64,000 bases of DNA from Hysterium pulicare CBS 123377 (taxonomy: Eukaryota; Ascomycota; Dothideomycetes; Hysteriales; Hysteriaceae): positions 1 to 64,000 of the forward strand of contig AJFK01000620.1 of the NCBI GenBank assembly GCA_000467715.1. The letters run 5' to 3'. Shown piece by piece: positions 1-12,500 of the stretch. How positions within the stretch are numbered: position 1 is the stretch's first letter; each line of letters begins with the position of its first letter. The notes under the pieces were generated by a model. That model was not told the origin of the DNA, searched no databases, and saw nothing but the letters and a program-made list of their open reading frames with translations. A program made the position numbers and the translations under genes.

Positions 1-2551
1 GTCAAGCGTCCGCCACCGTCGTATGTTCTGCCAACGGTCTCTAGGCTGAACGAGGTACTGACATATCTAAAGACAGAGAAGGGACAGCAGTGGAAGGCGT
101 CGAGCTGTTTCCGCCCACAAGTTGGACTCCCGAGCTCCCACCTTGGAGTGACTACACTCGCTCCATTCAAGATCTCCAGAACTCTCAAGCCTACCTTTGT
201 ATTCACATACAAAGTCTTTGGCTTCCTTTGTATTCTTCTGCCACACCACCAAAAGCTTTCCAGCGCAGTACGATCATTAAGAATTTCCGAGTCTAAACGG
301 TCTCCTACACTACCTACCTTGCGATTTCGCCGCCCCTTACGTTCGCGGAGGGAACAGTAGCCTATGACAACACCATATCCGCCGCGATTAGAGGCCTGAT
401 TCCTCCCCTATTGACTGGAAGTGGGATAACGATTCACCGATACGCTCTATTCAACCAGCATCAGGGGTTGTACAGGTCGATCTCCCATGCACGCCCAAAA
501 GCTTCGATATTGGTTCCTCCGCGGGCATGAAAACAATCATTACAGCGCAAACTTACTTTCTATACTCTCTTATATTATCTTAAGGTTCTACATAAATAAT
601 TAGTTGAGATATGTGCTCTTTTTCGGTGTCATACTACCAAAAAATCTAACGTCTGCACACGGTCATCCTCAGCCTGACCTCCAACCCACGTCTTTACGTC
701 CAACCATTGCCATACATCACAAAAACACTATATAGAATATGTCTAGGCCATTCGTTGCATATAAGAAAGCCGAAAGAATGATACAATTAAATTCGACGGC
801 TTCAGAGTATCTGTTCTTTTGCACGAAGCCAATAACCCTACTTTCGCAGTATCTAATTATGGAGGGCTTTAACACAAGAATTTGCGCCACGGAATTCCAT
901 AGTCCAAGTGTTCCACCCATGCCCAACCGAGTTCGTTGTATCGCACACTCCGAATTCCCTTCAGACGAAATCTCAAATGACCCCGAAAGCCTTGCGAGAT
1001 ATGGCAAAACGACGCGAGCCGCCACAACCCCACAAACGGAAGCTGAGAGATGGTTGAAAGCAATATCGCATGCTATTTCCCCTTGATACCGAGTGTATCT
1101 GTGTCCATATGCCCGGCAAGGGGAAACCAGCTGCATACTGCGGGCACGGAAACGAACGAATCGCATCCGCCGGCATATCTATGCCTCTAAACATCTCTCC
1201 GCCACGGCGCATGTACTTCCAAGGGTTCCCAGTATTACCATGGTATCAGTCCGCGGACAAAACACATCAAGCGCTTCACGAAGACGAAGACGAAGCCTTG
1301 CAATGCGCTTCTCTCTGCTACCGATTCCTGGCATCCGATGTCGCACCCCATCTACCATCGATATCCCGACGTCGCAGTTGGCTTTGGGACTGCCTCACGA
1401 CAGGTACGTGGACATGTCTCAGCCCAGCTGTCAAATCATGCCACCAACAAACGGTCGGGCTTGCTCCTCCACCATGTATGATGGGTATTCGCTATGCCAC
1501 TGGGTTGTGAGCGGGTGTGATGGATGTCGCCATTGGACGGCAGTATCGCACGGGATGATGTGAGGCGAGGATCGGATGGTACAGGTCGCTGGGACTGTGA
1601 TTGGAACGCAGGAGCATTTAGATTGGGCTTAGTAAAGTAGTAGGGCTGGGGGCTGGCTGGAGACGCGAAGGAGGATTCGGGAGGAGGTATTGAATGGCTT
1701 GACGCGTGCTAGGAGGCGGTATAGGCGGTCTGGAGGGTGTATATCGGCTGTAGTGAGATTGAAGGTCAGCCTGGTTAGATGGAAACGCGCTCTATGGTGA
1801 TGGAGGGGGAGGTGTTGAGTTGCTTAGCCGGGGATTTCCTGACGTTCAGCTGGGCGATGGCATATTGCTGGCTATAGCTCGAGATTGTACAACATCATCA
1901 GCAAGGCAAGGAAAACTTTGGGCATTTTAGAAGAGAGAAGGAGTGTAGTGGAGGGTTCTGGGTGCAACGGCGAAAGATGACCGATAAATCATCGCCAGGG
2001 AAACGCCTATCATGCATCTCGTAGACGGAGGCCTGGGGCGACCAAAGCTCGACGCTATCGTCGGCGAAACAAGTTTCAATCCCCCGTATCCGCATGCAAT
2101 CTATGCTGGCCGCTGCATTAAGATCGGATGTGAAATATGCTGCCATTCGGTGATGGATTACTGCAGGGGTGATTAGTTGTTAAGAGAATGGCTGGTAGAC
2201 AGGGGGGCTTTTTGGGTGAGAAGCTTCAAGCCAAGCGAACGAACACACAACGACGAATTTCCCAACAGAATACGGAGTAATGTCCGCAAGGTTGATTGGA
2301 AAGTTCCTGCTCCCCTCCCCCGGTCCGTCTGAAGATATTATTTTTCCTTTTTACAAGGCGATTCCCATAGAACTCCAACCCATGTTCCACCAACCTCTAG
2401 CCATCCTCGCCAAGTGGAGCTTGTAGGTGACAAGGGTCGTGGTCTGATCATCCCATGGTGTAGTTGATTTTCCTTCTTCTTGCGCCAGGATCGGATCCAG
2501 GTGGTCTTTTGTTGTTGTTAAGCACCAGCGGATGGTGTAATAGGATGGTGT
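1..2551. other. gene-poor left end, nothing recognised
   Basis: Only short overlapping open frames on both strands, none with a recognisable domain, a convincing exon chain or a signal sequence. The longest (about 717-1166 minus and 1093-1563 plus) overlap one another in several frames, as expected by chance in GC-balanced DNA. An exon of a gene lying left of the window cannot be excluded. Confidence 0.5.
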
Positions 2552-3470
2552 CTACACACTTGAGACCGGCCTAGTGTTAGAAGTTACATTCGACAGGCCA
2601 TCATGGCGATGAGCTGTGTTGTCTGGCGTTGCCTGTTGCTGGTCCTGGGCACCAAGGGCAGATCCCCCTTGCATATTCGTCGTTGCCGATAGAAGATTGC
2701 TCAGAGGTTGACTGTGAACAATTGCTTGTGCTTCCGCAACTAGCTCTCTTTTCTGAAGATACTTTTCCCTATAAGTGGGACTGGCCATGAGTTCTGCGTG
2801 GGTGGAAGAATTAGCGAAGGCTGAAGGAAACCAGTGAATGGCATATTTACTCTTAATATCTGTATCTTGCACCACGAATCGAGTAGCTATCGGTGGCAAT
2901 GATTCCATGATCGAAACCGAGAGCTAGAGGACTTTAACAGGCCCAAAATTTGACGAGTGGGTTTGGTAGATATGCGGCTTAGCTAATCTGCGACCGGTGA
3001 AGAGCAAAGAGTAAATAAGCCTCCAAATAGGGACTTCGGACCGATCAATGCGAAGTCGTTGAACGCGGGACGATATTAGACAAGATAGAGACAGAGACTC
3101 TTTCTCTAGAAGCACTGTGTGAGAACCCGATCACCAGGACACAAAGGCTCTTGATTGTATTCACGATTTTCTCAAGGCATTACCGTTTAGAGAAGCCAGA
3201 GCTAAATCGTCTAAATGTCGCTGATGATCCTTAAGCATGTCTTGTATTCTGCCCCTGTCATACCTTCTGGTTTGTCCTCCGCCTCACGAAACCTGGCGAC
3301 GCCACTCATCCCTGGGAAAGATGAATGGCATAAGCGTCCTTGAAGGCTACAAAGACCCAAACTCTTTGAGAGATCCTTGTAATATTTCCTACGGACCGAT
3401 TCCATTTCCTTCTTGAATATTCTTAGTTTGGAAGCGATTTGAATTGCGACGACTTTATAGTGTAAGAGTC
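2552..3470 (-). other. possible degraded or unrecognised gene (minus strand)
   Basis: Three coding-like stretches lie in series on the minus strand. The first (about 3470-3211) contains a helical segment ESVRRKYYKDLSKSLGL. The second frame (3280-3184, ending at a GT donor) can be spliced at 3114 to a frame that stays open to a stop at 2924. The third is a 118-codon ORF (2908-2552) starting MESLPPIATRF. The first and second stretches lie in different frames without an obvious intron between them, so the locus looks broken or the model is wrong. No domain was recognised. Confidence 0.2.
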
Positions 3471-4221
3471 AGTATAGAAAGTAAGCGGTCCCAGACCTCT
3501 TAAGTTCTTTAAGCTTTTTCAAGTATATGAGGTGTTCCATTAAAAGAATTAATACCTAATGCAAGTGACTTCTGTTGAATGATAAGCTGAGCTAAGCCTA
3601 ATAGTTATTTTTTCAACACTGTATTCGACAAGTAAGCGGATCCCGTATGTATCAGAAGCCTCTTGTGTGTAATATTACCGCTTAGTCACTCTTGTGGGGC
3701 CCAAATACCCAGCAAAGGTACAATAAGAATAACCAGAGCTGGTTTGCTTAAGCAGCTCTTTGTTGCAGTACAATTTCTATTACCTTATGCCTTCGAGTTG
3801 TTGTTTCATGCTGTGGATCTTGAGGGCGACCTTCGCTGGTGTGTTGTAACTTTCTCCTGTCCACGGCGTGCATAGATCCCACAGCAACACGTCTTGGGTC
3901 TTTACATGTTGGCCTCGTGAGGATTAGACGGTTGGCTAGTCGAGATGACAGGGAATGCAACTTCTTTTGGTAAAGATCCTCCGTATGCGGTAGCAGGAAG
4001 TGGCGGTCAATTCGGTTGAGCTTTGCGTTTCAGATGAGGAATGGTCTTGTTCGCCGTGTGGGACGTGCAAGGGTATGCAGTGGCAATTCACGCGTTCGGG
4101 GCGTTCTCCCCTCCCTAGTGGACAGCCTTAGATGATTCAGCAAACACATTGAGGACGTCAACTGACATCGAACCTTTGAGGATCCTTACGACAAAATTGA
4201 TGACAATCGTGCACGGCGACA
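3471..4221. other. non-coding, with short TAAGCGG repeats
   Basis: No gene was found. The motif GTAAGCGG occurs at about 3481 and again at about 3632, and its near-inverse ACCGCTTAG lies at about 3677. Together they could frame a small decayed inverted-repeat element of roughly 200 bp, but the arms match over only about ten bases and no target-site duplication is evident. The right part is the 3' flank of the DUF6594 gene that follows. Confidence 0.3.
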
Positions 4222-5252
4222 TCAATGGGAGCCCTCCTTGCTAGGATAATTATTGGCCAGCGGAGTGACCAGAACAGCAGCAACACTACCCAACGTTAAA
4301 AAAATCTCGCATGACAGGATTTTAAGGAGATCAACTTACGTGGCAACAGCTCCAGTAAATCTTTCGTTTGCGAAGATGGCGATGCAGACTGTGGCCATGG
4401 CGGTGAAGAGACAGACTATCAAGAGTTGTAAGAAGGGCGTATGAGCTGGGAATAGGAATCCGATGGCAAAACAGATGGCAAGCAAGGTGACGGAAATCGA
4501 GATAGCTGATATAACAGCACGAGTTGTATCGGTGTTATACGTCTTCAATCCATCAATATCCGGCTTTTTAAAACGGCCCAGGAACCATTTATGTAACCAC
4601 GGATTTACCGACTTCTTAAACCATCTGGCAAATGGAGCATCTGCGGGGTTGGGAAAGACCTGGATGAGGTCGGGCATGTAGGCATCAGGGTGCTCTACCG
4701 AACCCCAAATCTCTGCATCGGCTCCGTGTAATTGCTGGCCACAGAAATCATCATGGGAAAGCCAGTATTGGATTTGCCTGAGTTGGTAAGGATCTGGTAT
4801 TGATGTTGCTAATTCTTTGAAGCGAATGATTGCTTCTTCTAAGCGGCAATATTAGGCCCCGCATTGAACTAAAAAGCCGACAAATACAGCGACGTACCGT
4901 ATTCTTTTATTTTGGGCCTCATTTCTTTGTAAATGGCAAGCTGCTCAGACTTCGGAGGGCTATCAGCCTCCTTGAGGTAATGAAAATCCCTAAGATGACA
5001 AGACTCGTTGGCTTCGCTACTGCGACCATCTCGAGATTCGGCCTTTCGAAGACGCTGTTCCAGAATATGTAATTCATATTGGAGCAAGAGTATATTTCGA
5101 ACGGCAACGACAGAGAACCTTCGAACGTGGAATGTTTGGGGAACCATACCCATTAAGTAGGCGAGCAACGGAATGCCATTTGCATGGTCAGCCTTGTAGT
5201 CGAATGCGGTATTCCGAGGGGTGCTGAAACCCCGGTCGGAACGATTGGCCAT
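4222..5252 (-). CDS. DUF6594 membrane protein, copy 1
   Basis: Fungus-specific DUF6594 protein of unknown function. Three exons: 5252-4898, 4838-4340 and 4285-4222. Introns are 59 and 54 nt, and the frame is open through both splices, giving 305 residues. The N-terminal half carries the family layout: IPLLAYLMGMVP, then a long helix LLLQYELHILEQRLRKAE, then the conserved EYEEAIIRFKELA created across intron 1. GADAEIWGSVEHPDAYMPDL follows, and it recurs in copy 3. The C-terminal third holds membrane segments (AVISAISISVTLLAICFAIG, FLQLLIVCLFTAMATVCIAI and AAVLVTPLA), so the protein is probably anchored by its C-terminus with a helical cytosolic head. Exon number and intron phases equal those of the copy at 15.4 kb, which suggests duplication. 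The start is the first ATG of the conserved frame. Function unknown. Confidence 0.85.
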
Positions 5253-8200
5253 GGACGCCTGCCACGTAATTGATAATAGAATATGGACTTCGTAATAGTA
5301 AGTTGCAATGGCTTTCGTCCAGACAATATTTGATTTTTTTTCGGTACAGTCGCTCCTTGCATCCTATTGGATTAAGGACAACTGTACGTTTCTGCTGGAA
5401 GGCTTCGTCCTTTTATCGTCGGTGGGCAGAGCCTCTTTCTACAACACGTCGTTTCATTCTTCTCGCCCATTCCAAAATGGGAATTGAAATGAGATCCCAA
5501 AAATATTCCTCTGGCATATTACATTTGACTCTAAAAACGAGCTCAGTGGCCTGATAAGAATATCTTCGTTGCTGGCACTCCTCATTCGACAGCAGCATGC
5601 CACCCGGCGATCGCACGTATATTCTGTCTTGGGGACAACCGCCTAAAGATGGTAATCGGCGTGTATGCAGTTGTCGTCTGTGAACGAGTTCGACAGGGCA
5701 AGTAAAAGTTGTGACTCACTTGCGCGCAGGAGAACCTATCAGCATTGGACCCAGCAACAAAGAGAAAGGAAGCAGGAGATGCGGCGGGGCACAGTCTGCA
5801 ACTCACGGGTCTCTATGATGCAAATAAGCTGGCCTATTGTTAGACGGAGCATCGTAGACTGATGAATGCCTATCGCGACCATCCATCAGCCAGCGGCAAG
5901 GTTTCTGATTCGAACCCATCGAACCAGCGAGGTGGCCGGAATGTCTGATGCATCCCTGACGAGAAAGTATCATCTTTCCAACTTTGGGCTCAAATGCAAG
6001 GGGTTGATGAAGTTTTCTGCTTTGCATGTTGTGTGTTGACGAGGGAGAGAGATCGCGACGTAACTCAGCTACTCAGCGAGGCGCCCGCGTCTCGTAGTCA
6101 TCCCTGAACAATAACACTAGCGAGAATGTTCAGGTGATACAGGTGGGATTTTGTAATCACAAGATGAAAGCAACGAGGGAATTGGGGAGAGCGAAAGCTA
6201 AAAAAGGTTGGTGAGCATTTGAGAATTGAACTTGCGAAAAGCCCTTTCGAGTTCGAATGGATCTAAAAGCTACGATGAATGTTGGGGAAGTCCTAGCTCG
6301 CATTTGATGTCGTACATCGGCTGCTTGAGGATGAACAAGTACATGATGGGAAATCTGCCACGGCGAAACATGGAAAGGAACATATGTCTTCCCTTCAAGT
6401 ATATAGATAGCAAATCCAAAAACTGGTCAGTGATATACTATCAAAGCTACAACTAAGTCTTCACCGAGATGTGCGCGTCGGACAAACATGATCACGTAGC
6501 TGCCGTGGGGACTTTGCGTAGAGACGCTCAAGTACATGTATTCGATGCAGGTATCGGTCTCTCCAATGCCTCCGCACCAAGAATGTAGTATGCTCATGAT
6601 CAGAGACTGTGTGGGTAGACTCTGCGTATAGGGGGAGCCTTGAGGGGAGCCCAGCACAAGCTCCCAGCTATTCCGAACCCCATCACCCAAGCCCAGCACC
6701 ATACCCCAGCAGTCCTTCAGTATAGATTCTGTCTGACCGGCTTGCGGTGTTTATCATATGATTATATCGTGCGCTAGTTGATGGGGTGGTTCATGGGGTC
6801 GCTGCAGAGACCGACCTGACGGATCTTGAAGGACTGCGGAGGCTGCATTCAGCTACTATGAGAGACACCATGGGGAAGGGTGGAGATAATGACTCACATG
6901 ATATGATGCTGTGGATAATATGAGTTTGCCTCTTCTGCTCATGCGTGCATTTGACCTGCTCCACGAACTGCGGTGGTAAATACAGTTCGAGTTAAGACCT
7001 CTCAGTGACTTGTGATAAGGCCCAAATGTCATCTAGACACACCGGAATGAGTTTCTAGGCGTAAGGTGGCATCTCTTGGGGAGCCTAATTGTCCTGGGCC
7101 CGGGCTCTGAATAGAGACAACTGAATATCGACCATGAGCTGTATGGATAAGGTATTCAAGAAAGCTAAAGATCAGCTATTTGCTCAAGGTAGACCCAACG
7201 AGCATTGAGACATCTCTTAGACATGGAAATAACTCGTAAGTGATTTCGTCTATGGCTATACTTGCGTTTCGATATGGTTGTGTTGGAGAGTCTTCGTCGA
7301 ACTTCACCTTAGCATCTGGCCTGGCCCCTGAACTTGCGTCGGAAAACCCGATCACACGCTTTCTTTGGACTTTCATCAGCGAAATATCTCTACCAACCAC
7401 GAGGACATTATTGACGCTTGGATGCCGCATATCCGATCAATCAGATGGCTTTCCTGCTGTGTAGGGACGAGAGCCTCGGGCTATTCGTCACAATACGTCC
7501 ACCTGACCGCGTGTGCACATCGCACCCTGTGGAACGACAGTGTAACATCCCAGCAAGAGAGTGTTGGTGGGATCTCTGCCCTGCAGCCGTGACTGGCCAA
7601 GGTGATCCAAGAACGGTCTTGAGAGTGAAAGTAGGCAAACCTTTGACACTGCCTCGCGAATGCCTGCATTGATGCTATTATCATCGTATACTGTCTTCTT
7701 AGACAACTTCTGCATGTCAGCATCTTCTACGTGGACCAATATCCGTTCGACAGGTTCTCTTTGTGGTGTGAAAGGGTAGCGAAGAAGAGGGAAGCGGCTG
7801 AACGTGGGTCGCTTCCCCCAGATCCAGCCCAACCTGCTAGGCGCATTCTCTATCGATCCCCATCACGCAAGACATGTGCAATGCTGCAACATATCAGGAA
7901 GATGATGCTGAGAACATTTCCTGGGTATTCTCAAGGCTGACGGGCCGCTCCGCTTCTCGAACCTCCGCTGACCTAGAGTGGACCGCGACTCGCTGCCATG
8001 CTTTCTCCACAACCGTTCTGCAGATGCAACTACACATCATCCTGCACGAAATAGCGCCCGAAGAAATGTCTGCTGCGCCGCAATCAATTGCCCATTGGGA
8101 TTGTAACTTCTTTGGAAGGCTGCGATAGGGCTCACAGGCTTTTTGACGACGAGACCATTGACTCACATCTCATCGTACATGCACCAGAAGGCACTGTGGT

Positions 8201-8622
8201 TTCGCACCGGTGAGACGACTTGAAGTTTTACTGGTGCTTCCATGAATCCCCTTCCTGAGGCGACTGAGACGACCTGGCCATCTGGTCCTCGATTTTGACC
8301 AATCCAGTGGCCCATAAGAATACTCCATCACCGCCTTTTCGTCCCAAGACACAGAATCTGGTGTTTGCCTTCTTAACGAACCAATGCAACATAGAATGCA
8401 TCCTGGTAATGGTCGAATTGTGGCAGATAGAGTCGCCGGGAATGTGGTGGTCAGGGTTGAGGGGAAGATCGTGAAGGAGAAACGTTCAAGGCGTAAAATT
8501 GAATATAAAAGTGAGATACGTCGTCCTATCCAAGTCCATCCTTCCTATTGCCAGTTATCTTTGTTGTTTCCTAAACGTTGTTGAGCATTGTCTTTGATTC
8601 ATTGAGTCCCTCGGCAGTTAAA
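5253..8622. other. 3.4 kb between DUF6594 copies 1 and 2; orphan coding-like exon
   Basis: No complete gene was found. On the minus strand, 5660-5413 is an open, protein-like frame (GCPQDRIYVRSPGG at its start, CNMPEEYFWDLISIPILEWA near its end) preceded by a good acceptor (TTTAG). I could not join it with confidence to the upstream candidates at 5700-6027, so it is left as a possible exon of an unknown protein or a remnant. The rest (6.0-8.6 kb) shows only short overlapping frames. The last 100 bp form the leader of the next DUF6594 gene. Confidence 0.35.
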
Positions 8623-9579
8623 ATGTGGAAAGCCACGGCAACCCCGACGACTTCCGCAAGGCTTCTTAGCCTCATGCAGAACGTGCGCTTCCCTGATCTT
8701 TACCCCAACCTTGTGAAACACCAAGAGGGTGCACCTTTTCCACGTTTGCTTCAACAACACTTCTGGAAATTACACGTGCATGTCCAGGATGTCCTGGAAA
8801 AGGAGAAAGATCTGAGCGATGCCTTAGGGCACAGCGCCTCTGACGCTGATAGCGATAAAGGAGACTTTGCCACAGACTGGCATCGTATTTATGGACCGGG
8901 AATAGAAGACGAACCGAAAGAAAGTTTCGAAGCTTGGAGTAAAAGCTTAGATACATACAGTGAGTGCTCTCCATAGCCGTAATGCGCCCATGAACGTGTT
9001 GCTTAGGGATTTCCAGGCCACGCGCTTCTTCTAGCCAGCGAAATAGCACAACTGCCTTCTCCGCCTCGATTCTTCATGGATTGGTTCCGGTTCAAGTTTG
9101 CTGGCCTGATGGAGAAGGGTATTTTCAAGCCGACTGGAGGTGATTCTGCGGTCTACGGCTCAAAAGGAGCTTCCGTGGATCGGGATATTGCTGTAGTAAA
9201 AGCCACGCCAAAGAGGGACCTTCTGACAGACGTGTTCGCATCGAAGGTCATCCGGCGCCTCTATAACTTGACGGTGGGGAAGAAAGGTCAAGATGGCAGT
9301 GTAAACTTGCGCACGATGACTATGGTCTTGAGCTTTATCACGTGCATTCTCTTCGTTATGTTGCTCACCACCTCGTTATTTGTGTTGCACCGGATAAGCT
9401 CGATGGATGGTCGAATTGCGGTGATTGGAAGCTTCGGTCTCCTAATCGCCGTATACTTGCTGGTTATTGATGAACGTTCTCGCGGCGAAGTTTGCATTGC
9501 AATAGCATCCTATTTTGCGGTAGCATCCGTCTTCATTGGGGCCGTTGGGACTACAGGTTCGAATGGCTCAAGTCATTAA
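8623..9579 (+). CDS. DUF6594 membrane protein, copy 2
   Basis: Second member of the fungal DUF6594 family, 299 residues from two exons, 8623-8959 and 9017-9579. The 57-nt intron ends at TTCCAG and keeps the frame (SLDTYSHALLLASEIAQLP across the joint). The head has the family's FPDLYPNL and coiled-coil stretches. The tail has TMVLSFITCILFVMLLTTSL, IAVIGSFGLLIAVYLLVI and VCIAIASYFAVASVFIGAVG, which look like three membrane segments as in the other copies. The ATG at 8623 is the first in frame with good context (TTAAAATG). It is more diverged than the copies at 4.2 and 15.4 kb and lies on the opposite strand with a different intron set. Function unknown. Confidence 0.8.
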
Positions 9580-12500
9580 AAGAGGGGATGTGCTGTTGGG
9601 ATGAGGTCGGTCGGTCGAAGGTTACAGTAGTCTGTTTTCGTACCTACACACCGCCTAGGTGTTACGCCCGGCTTTGCTGAGGATGTTGAACAAAACATTC
9701 GTTTCGTGTTTTAATTTACAAATCAATATATTTCTTCCTTACAAATGTCAGTCATTCTATCCTTTTGTCTAAATGATGTTTACCTTATTCGAGTTCTCGT
9801 TAGATATTTCCGATCATCCACTAAAGTCATTCAACTTCCGCAGTCACGAATCCCAATTTTCCAGGTCGAGAAAGAACGGTGAAAACTCAGAGGCTCTTTG
9901 TTTCAAACAAAATTGTGGCTTGAGCCATGATCTGCGATGGCACAGCTTTCATTTCAGTGAGGCTGATGCAGGTGCCAAGGACCGTGCGCCCACTCCCCTT
10001 ACAACATCCGATTCCGCTGGGACCGAAAAGCAAAATCGCATCCGTTACGAGCAACGTTCACGACTCGCTGAACAGTAGGATCATGCACGTAGTGACTCTT
10101 GATGCTCTTGTTTGCTCCTATGGATGCTTGCTTGGGCTCTTTACTCACGCTGCTTGTTGAGGACATTTCTTCGCTACAACTTGCCCTTATCGACAACACC
10201 TGAAAAGAAATGACAGGTCAGCATCTGGGTTTGGCAGCTCCGCCGACACATTTGTTGAGGGGTTGGGCGAACTCAGTTGCATAAGAAAAGATGGCCGTAT
10301 TGGCCAGAATCATGGACTAGGGGTTCGACCAGACCCTCGAGACTTGTGATTGAACCGAATAGTCAGTCAAGCCTCGTTCTCATGTGCGCGACCTCTCGGA
10401 CAGGCGTAGATCCCAAGAGATGAGGCAGACTCAGTGCGAGAGCGGCTATCCCACCTCTCTAGCTTCACTGCATCTCACGGACATTCGAACCCAACTCTAC
10501 GACTCATCCGACTGTTTCCAATAACGAAAAGCCCTTCCTAATTGCCGTCTGACTTATCCAAGGCAGACCTCCCCAAACAGCTTGCAATGTCAGAAGCGGA
10601 AATTCCCATTCTTCCATCGGATCACCGAGGAATTTGTACGCCTTCTGAATTCAATCCTATGGATAGTTGATACTAATATATGCTAAGGGGAGTGGCTGAA
10701 GTCACTGAAAGGAAATTTGCAGGAAAGTCAGCCTCCATCTGATGGAAAACCTGCCCAGAGCGGCATGAATGAGGAAGGGGCAGTTGCAGATGGCGGAGAC
10801 GGAGACGGAGCAAATGGCAGAGGAACGGAGTCTAATCAGCATTGAATCATGTCGAAGGCGTCTTCTTGGGGTGAATGGATGAGTACTGATTGAGAATATG
10901 GGGGAATCACGGCCTCGGGGGCTACCTCACTCAAACCCCATTCCACACGCTAAGGGGCCACGAGACTGCCGACCGATGCTCACCTCCTCCAACCTTCAAT
11001 TTGGCCCACTACACCATACATTTCATCTCAATAATCTTGCCATATCTGGTGGCACCTCCAAAAGTGATTATTATTGGTTCCGGTTCCTCGATATTTTCGC
11101 GTCACTCCTAAGTCCCCAGCACCGCTCCTTCGATTCAAATACAGTGCCACTTTACGCTCAGCCGGCTACTACAAGTCCTCGAGATCCACAACACCTTAGG
11201 GAGTCTCGTCATATTTCGATAGAGCCCCGAAAGAGTTTTCGTGAGAGATCGCACTCTCTTTGCAGATGACAAGTTATGAACCTTCATAGTTCCGCAAGGC
11301 CGGCACTGAGACTTGATGACGGGACGCGATTTCGGTTTATCTATATCTTCATAGCATATCCACGCATATAATTAAGGTCCTCCAGAGATCTTTACGCGCT
11401 TCTATAGTTTCTGTGCTCTTCTGACGCGCTTCTCCAAGAAACGAAACCCCTTGCTTCTCACGGTCGCATCGCCTCGGCGCCATCACCTCCTTGTGTCGCA
11501 AAATAAACTCTTTTGGACCTTTTGCTAACCTTTCATCTCTCTTTCAGGATCTTATACGCAGTTCGGATACCTCTATTGAATCATTCTAGCCCCTTCAACC
11601 CGATTACGAAACCCCTTTCTCAGGAGCCTTCCCCTAGCTCATGCATCTATCCACTCGAGGCCCACATACACCATGCCGCACACCTATTACACAGCATCAA
11701 CTGCTGGCCCTTACCACAGAAAGTTGCACCTGTTGAAGGCCTACTCGTTACCTTCCCTCCTCTTGGAGACGATAGAATACCTATACCATCCTTCCGGCTA
11801 ACAAATGATCGCTCCTTGTGAATCGAACTGGTGGCATACGACTCTCTTAAACATTAGCGATAACTGAACAGATAGTATAACTTCATACCCAGAGGTGCTT
11901 TTATACGTAGCTGTAAGTGGATTCATGTCGAGGAAGTTTTCCAGAGAGCCTATACTTGGAGCCACCAAAGAAAACCACAACCAAAAGGAAAGCGCAAGAG
12001 ATATCAAAGAAAGACCTTTACATCCTACAATGAAATCAAACCACAATGGGAGCTTTGATACAATCGCCTCTTACGCGTGGTTGAGCTTTTACCAATCTCT
12101 TCTACACATGGAGCCGTGCGCTCGTGCTACGAGATTTCTATCGCGCTTGACGATATCTTTCACTTCCGCATCCTCCCATCCTCAAATATAATCGAGCGAG
12201 CACCATGCATTTATACTCGGATACTTGCAATCGTTATCAGGACCCACTGGAACCACGTCGCTATGCAGGATCGGCACCACATGACCACTTGCATGCGAAG
12301 CGTACCTACCTAGGTATCTCCATGTCTGTTTTCGTAACTCCGCAAATCAATTCTCGAAGCGCACCATTGTCAAGACTTCCGATCGTTATATGTTATCATT
12401 GGTTGTTCTATATTCCTAACTCGTCGCATGCCATGAAGCATTGAGCTAGGCGCCGTTGAAGATATCCTTGTCTTGCAGTATTGTCTACATAGCCAATTGA

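Noticed and set aside
717-1563. Overlapping frames of 115-156 codons on both strands
   Set aside because: Several mutually overlapping frames, no domain, no intron signals that connect them; chance is enough.
5870-5930. tRNA-like T-loop sequence on the minus strand (GGGTTCGAATC)
   Set aside because: No matching T-stem, acceptor stem or anticodon arm could be folded around it.
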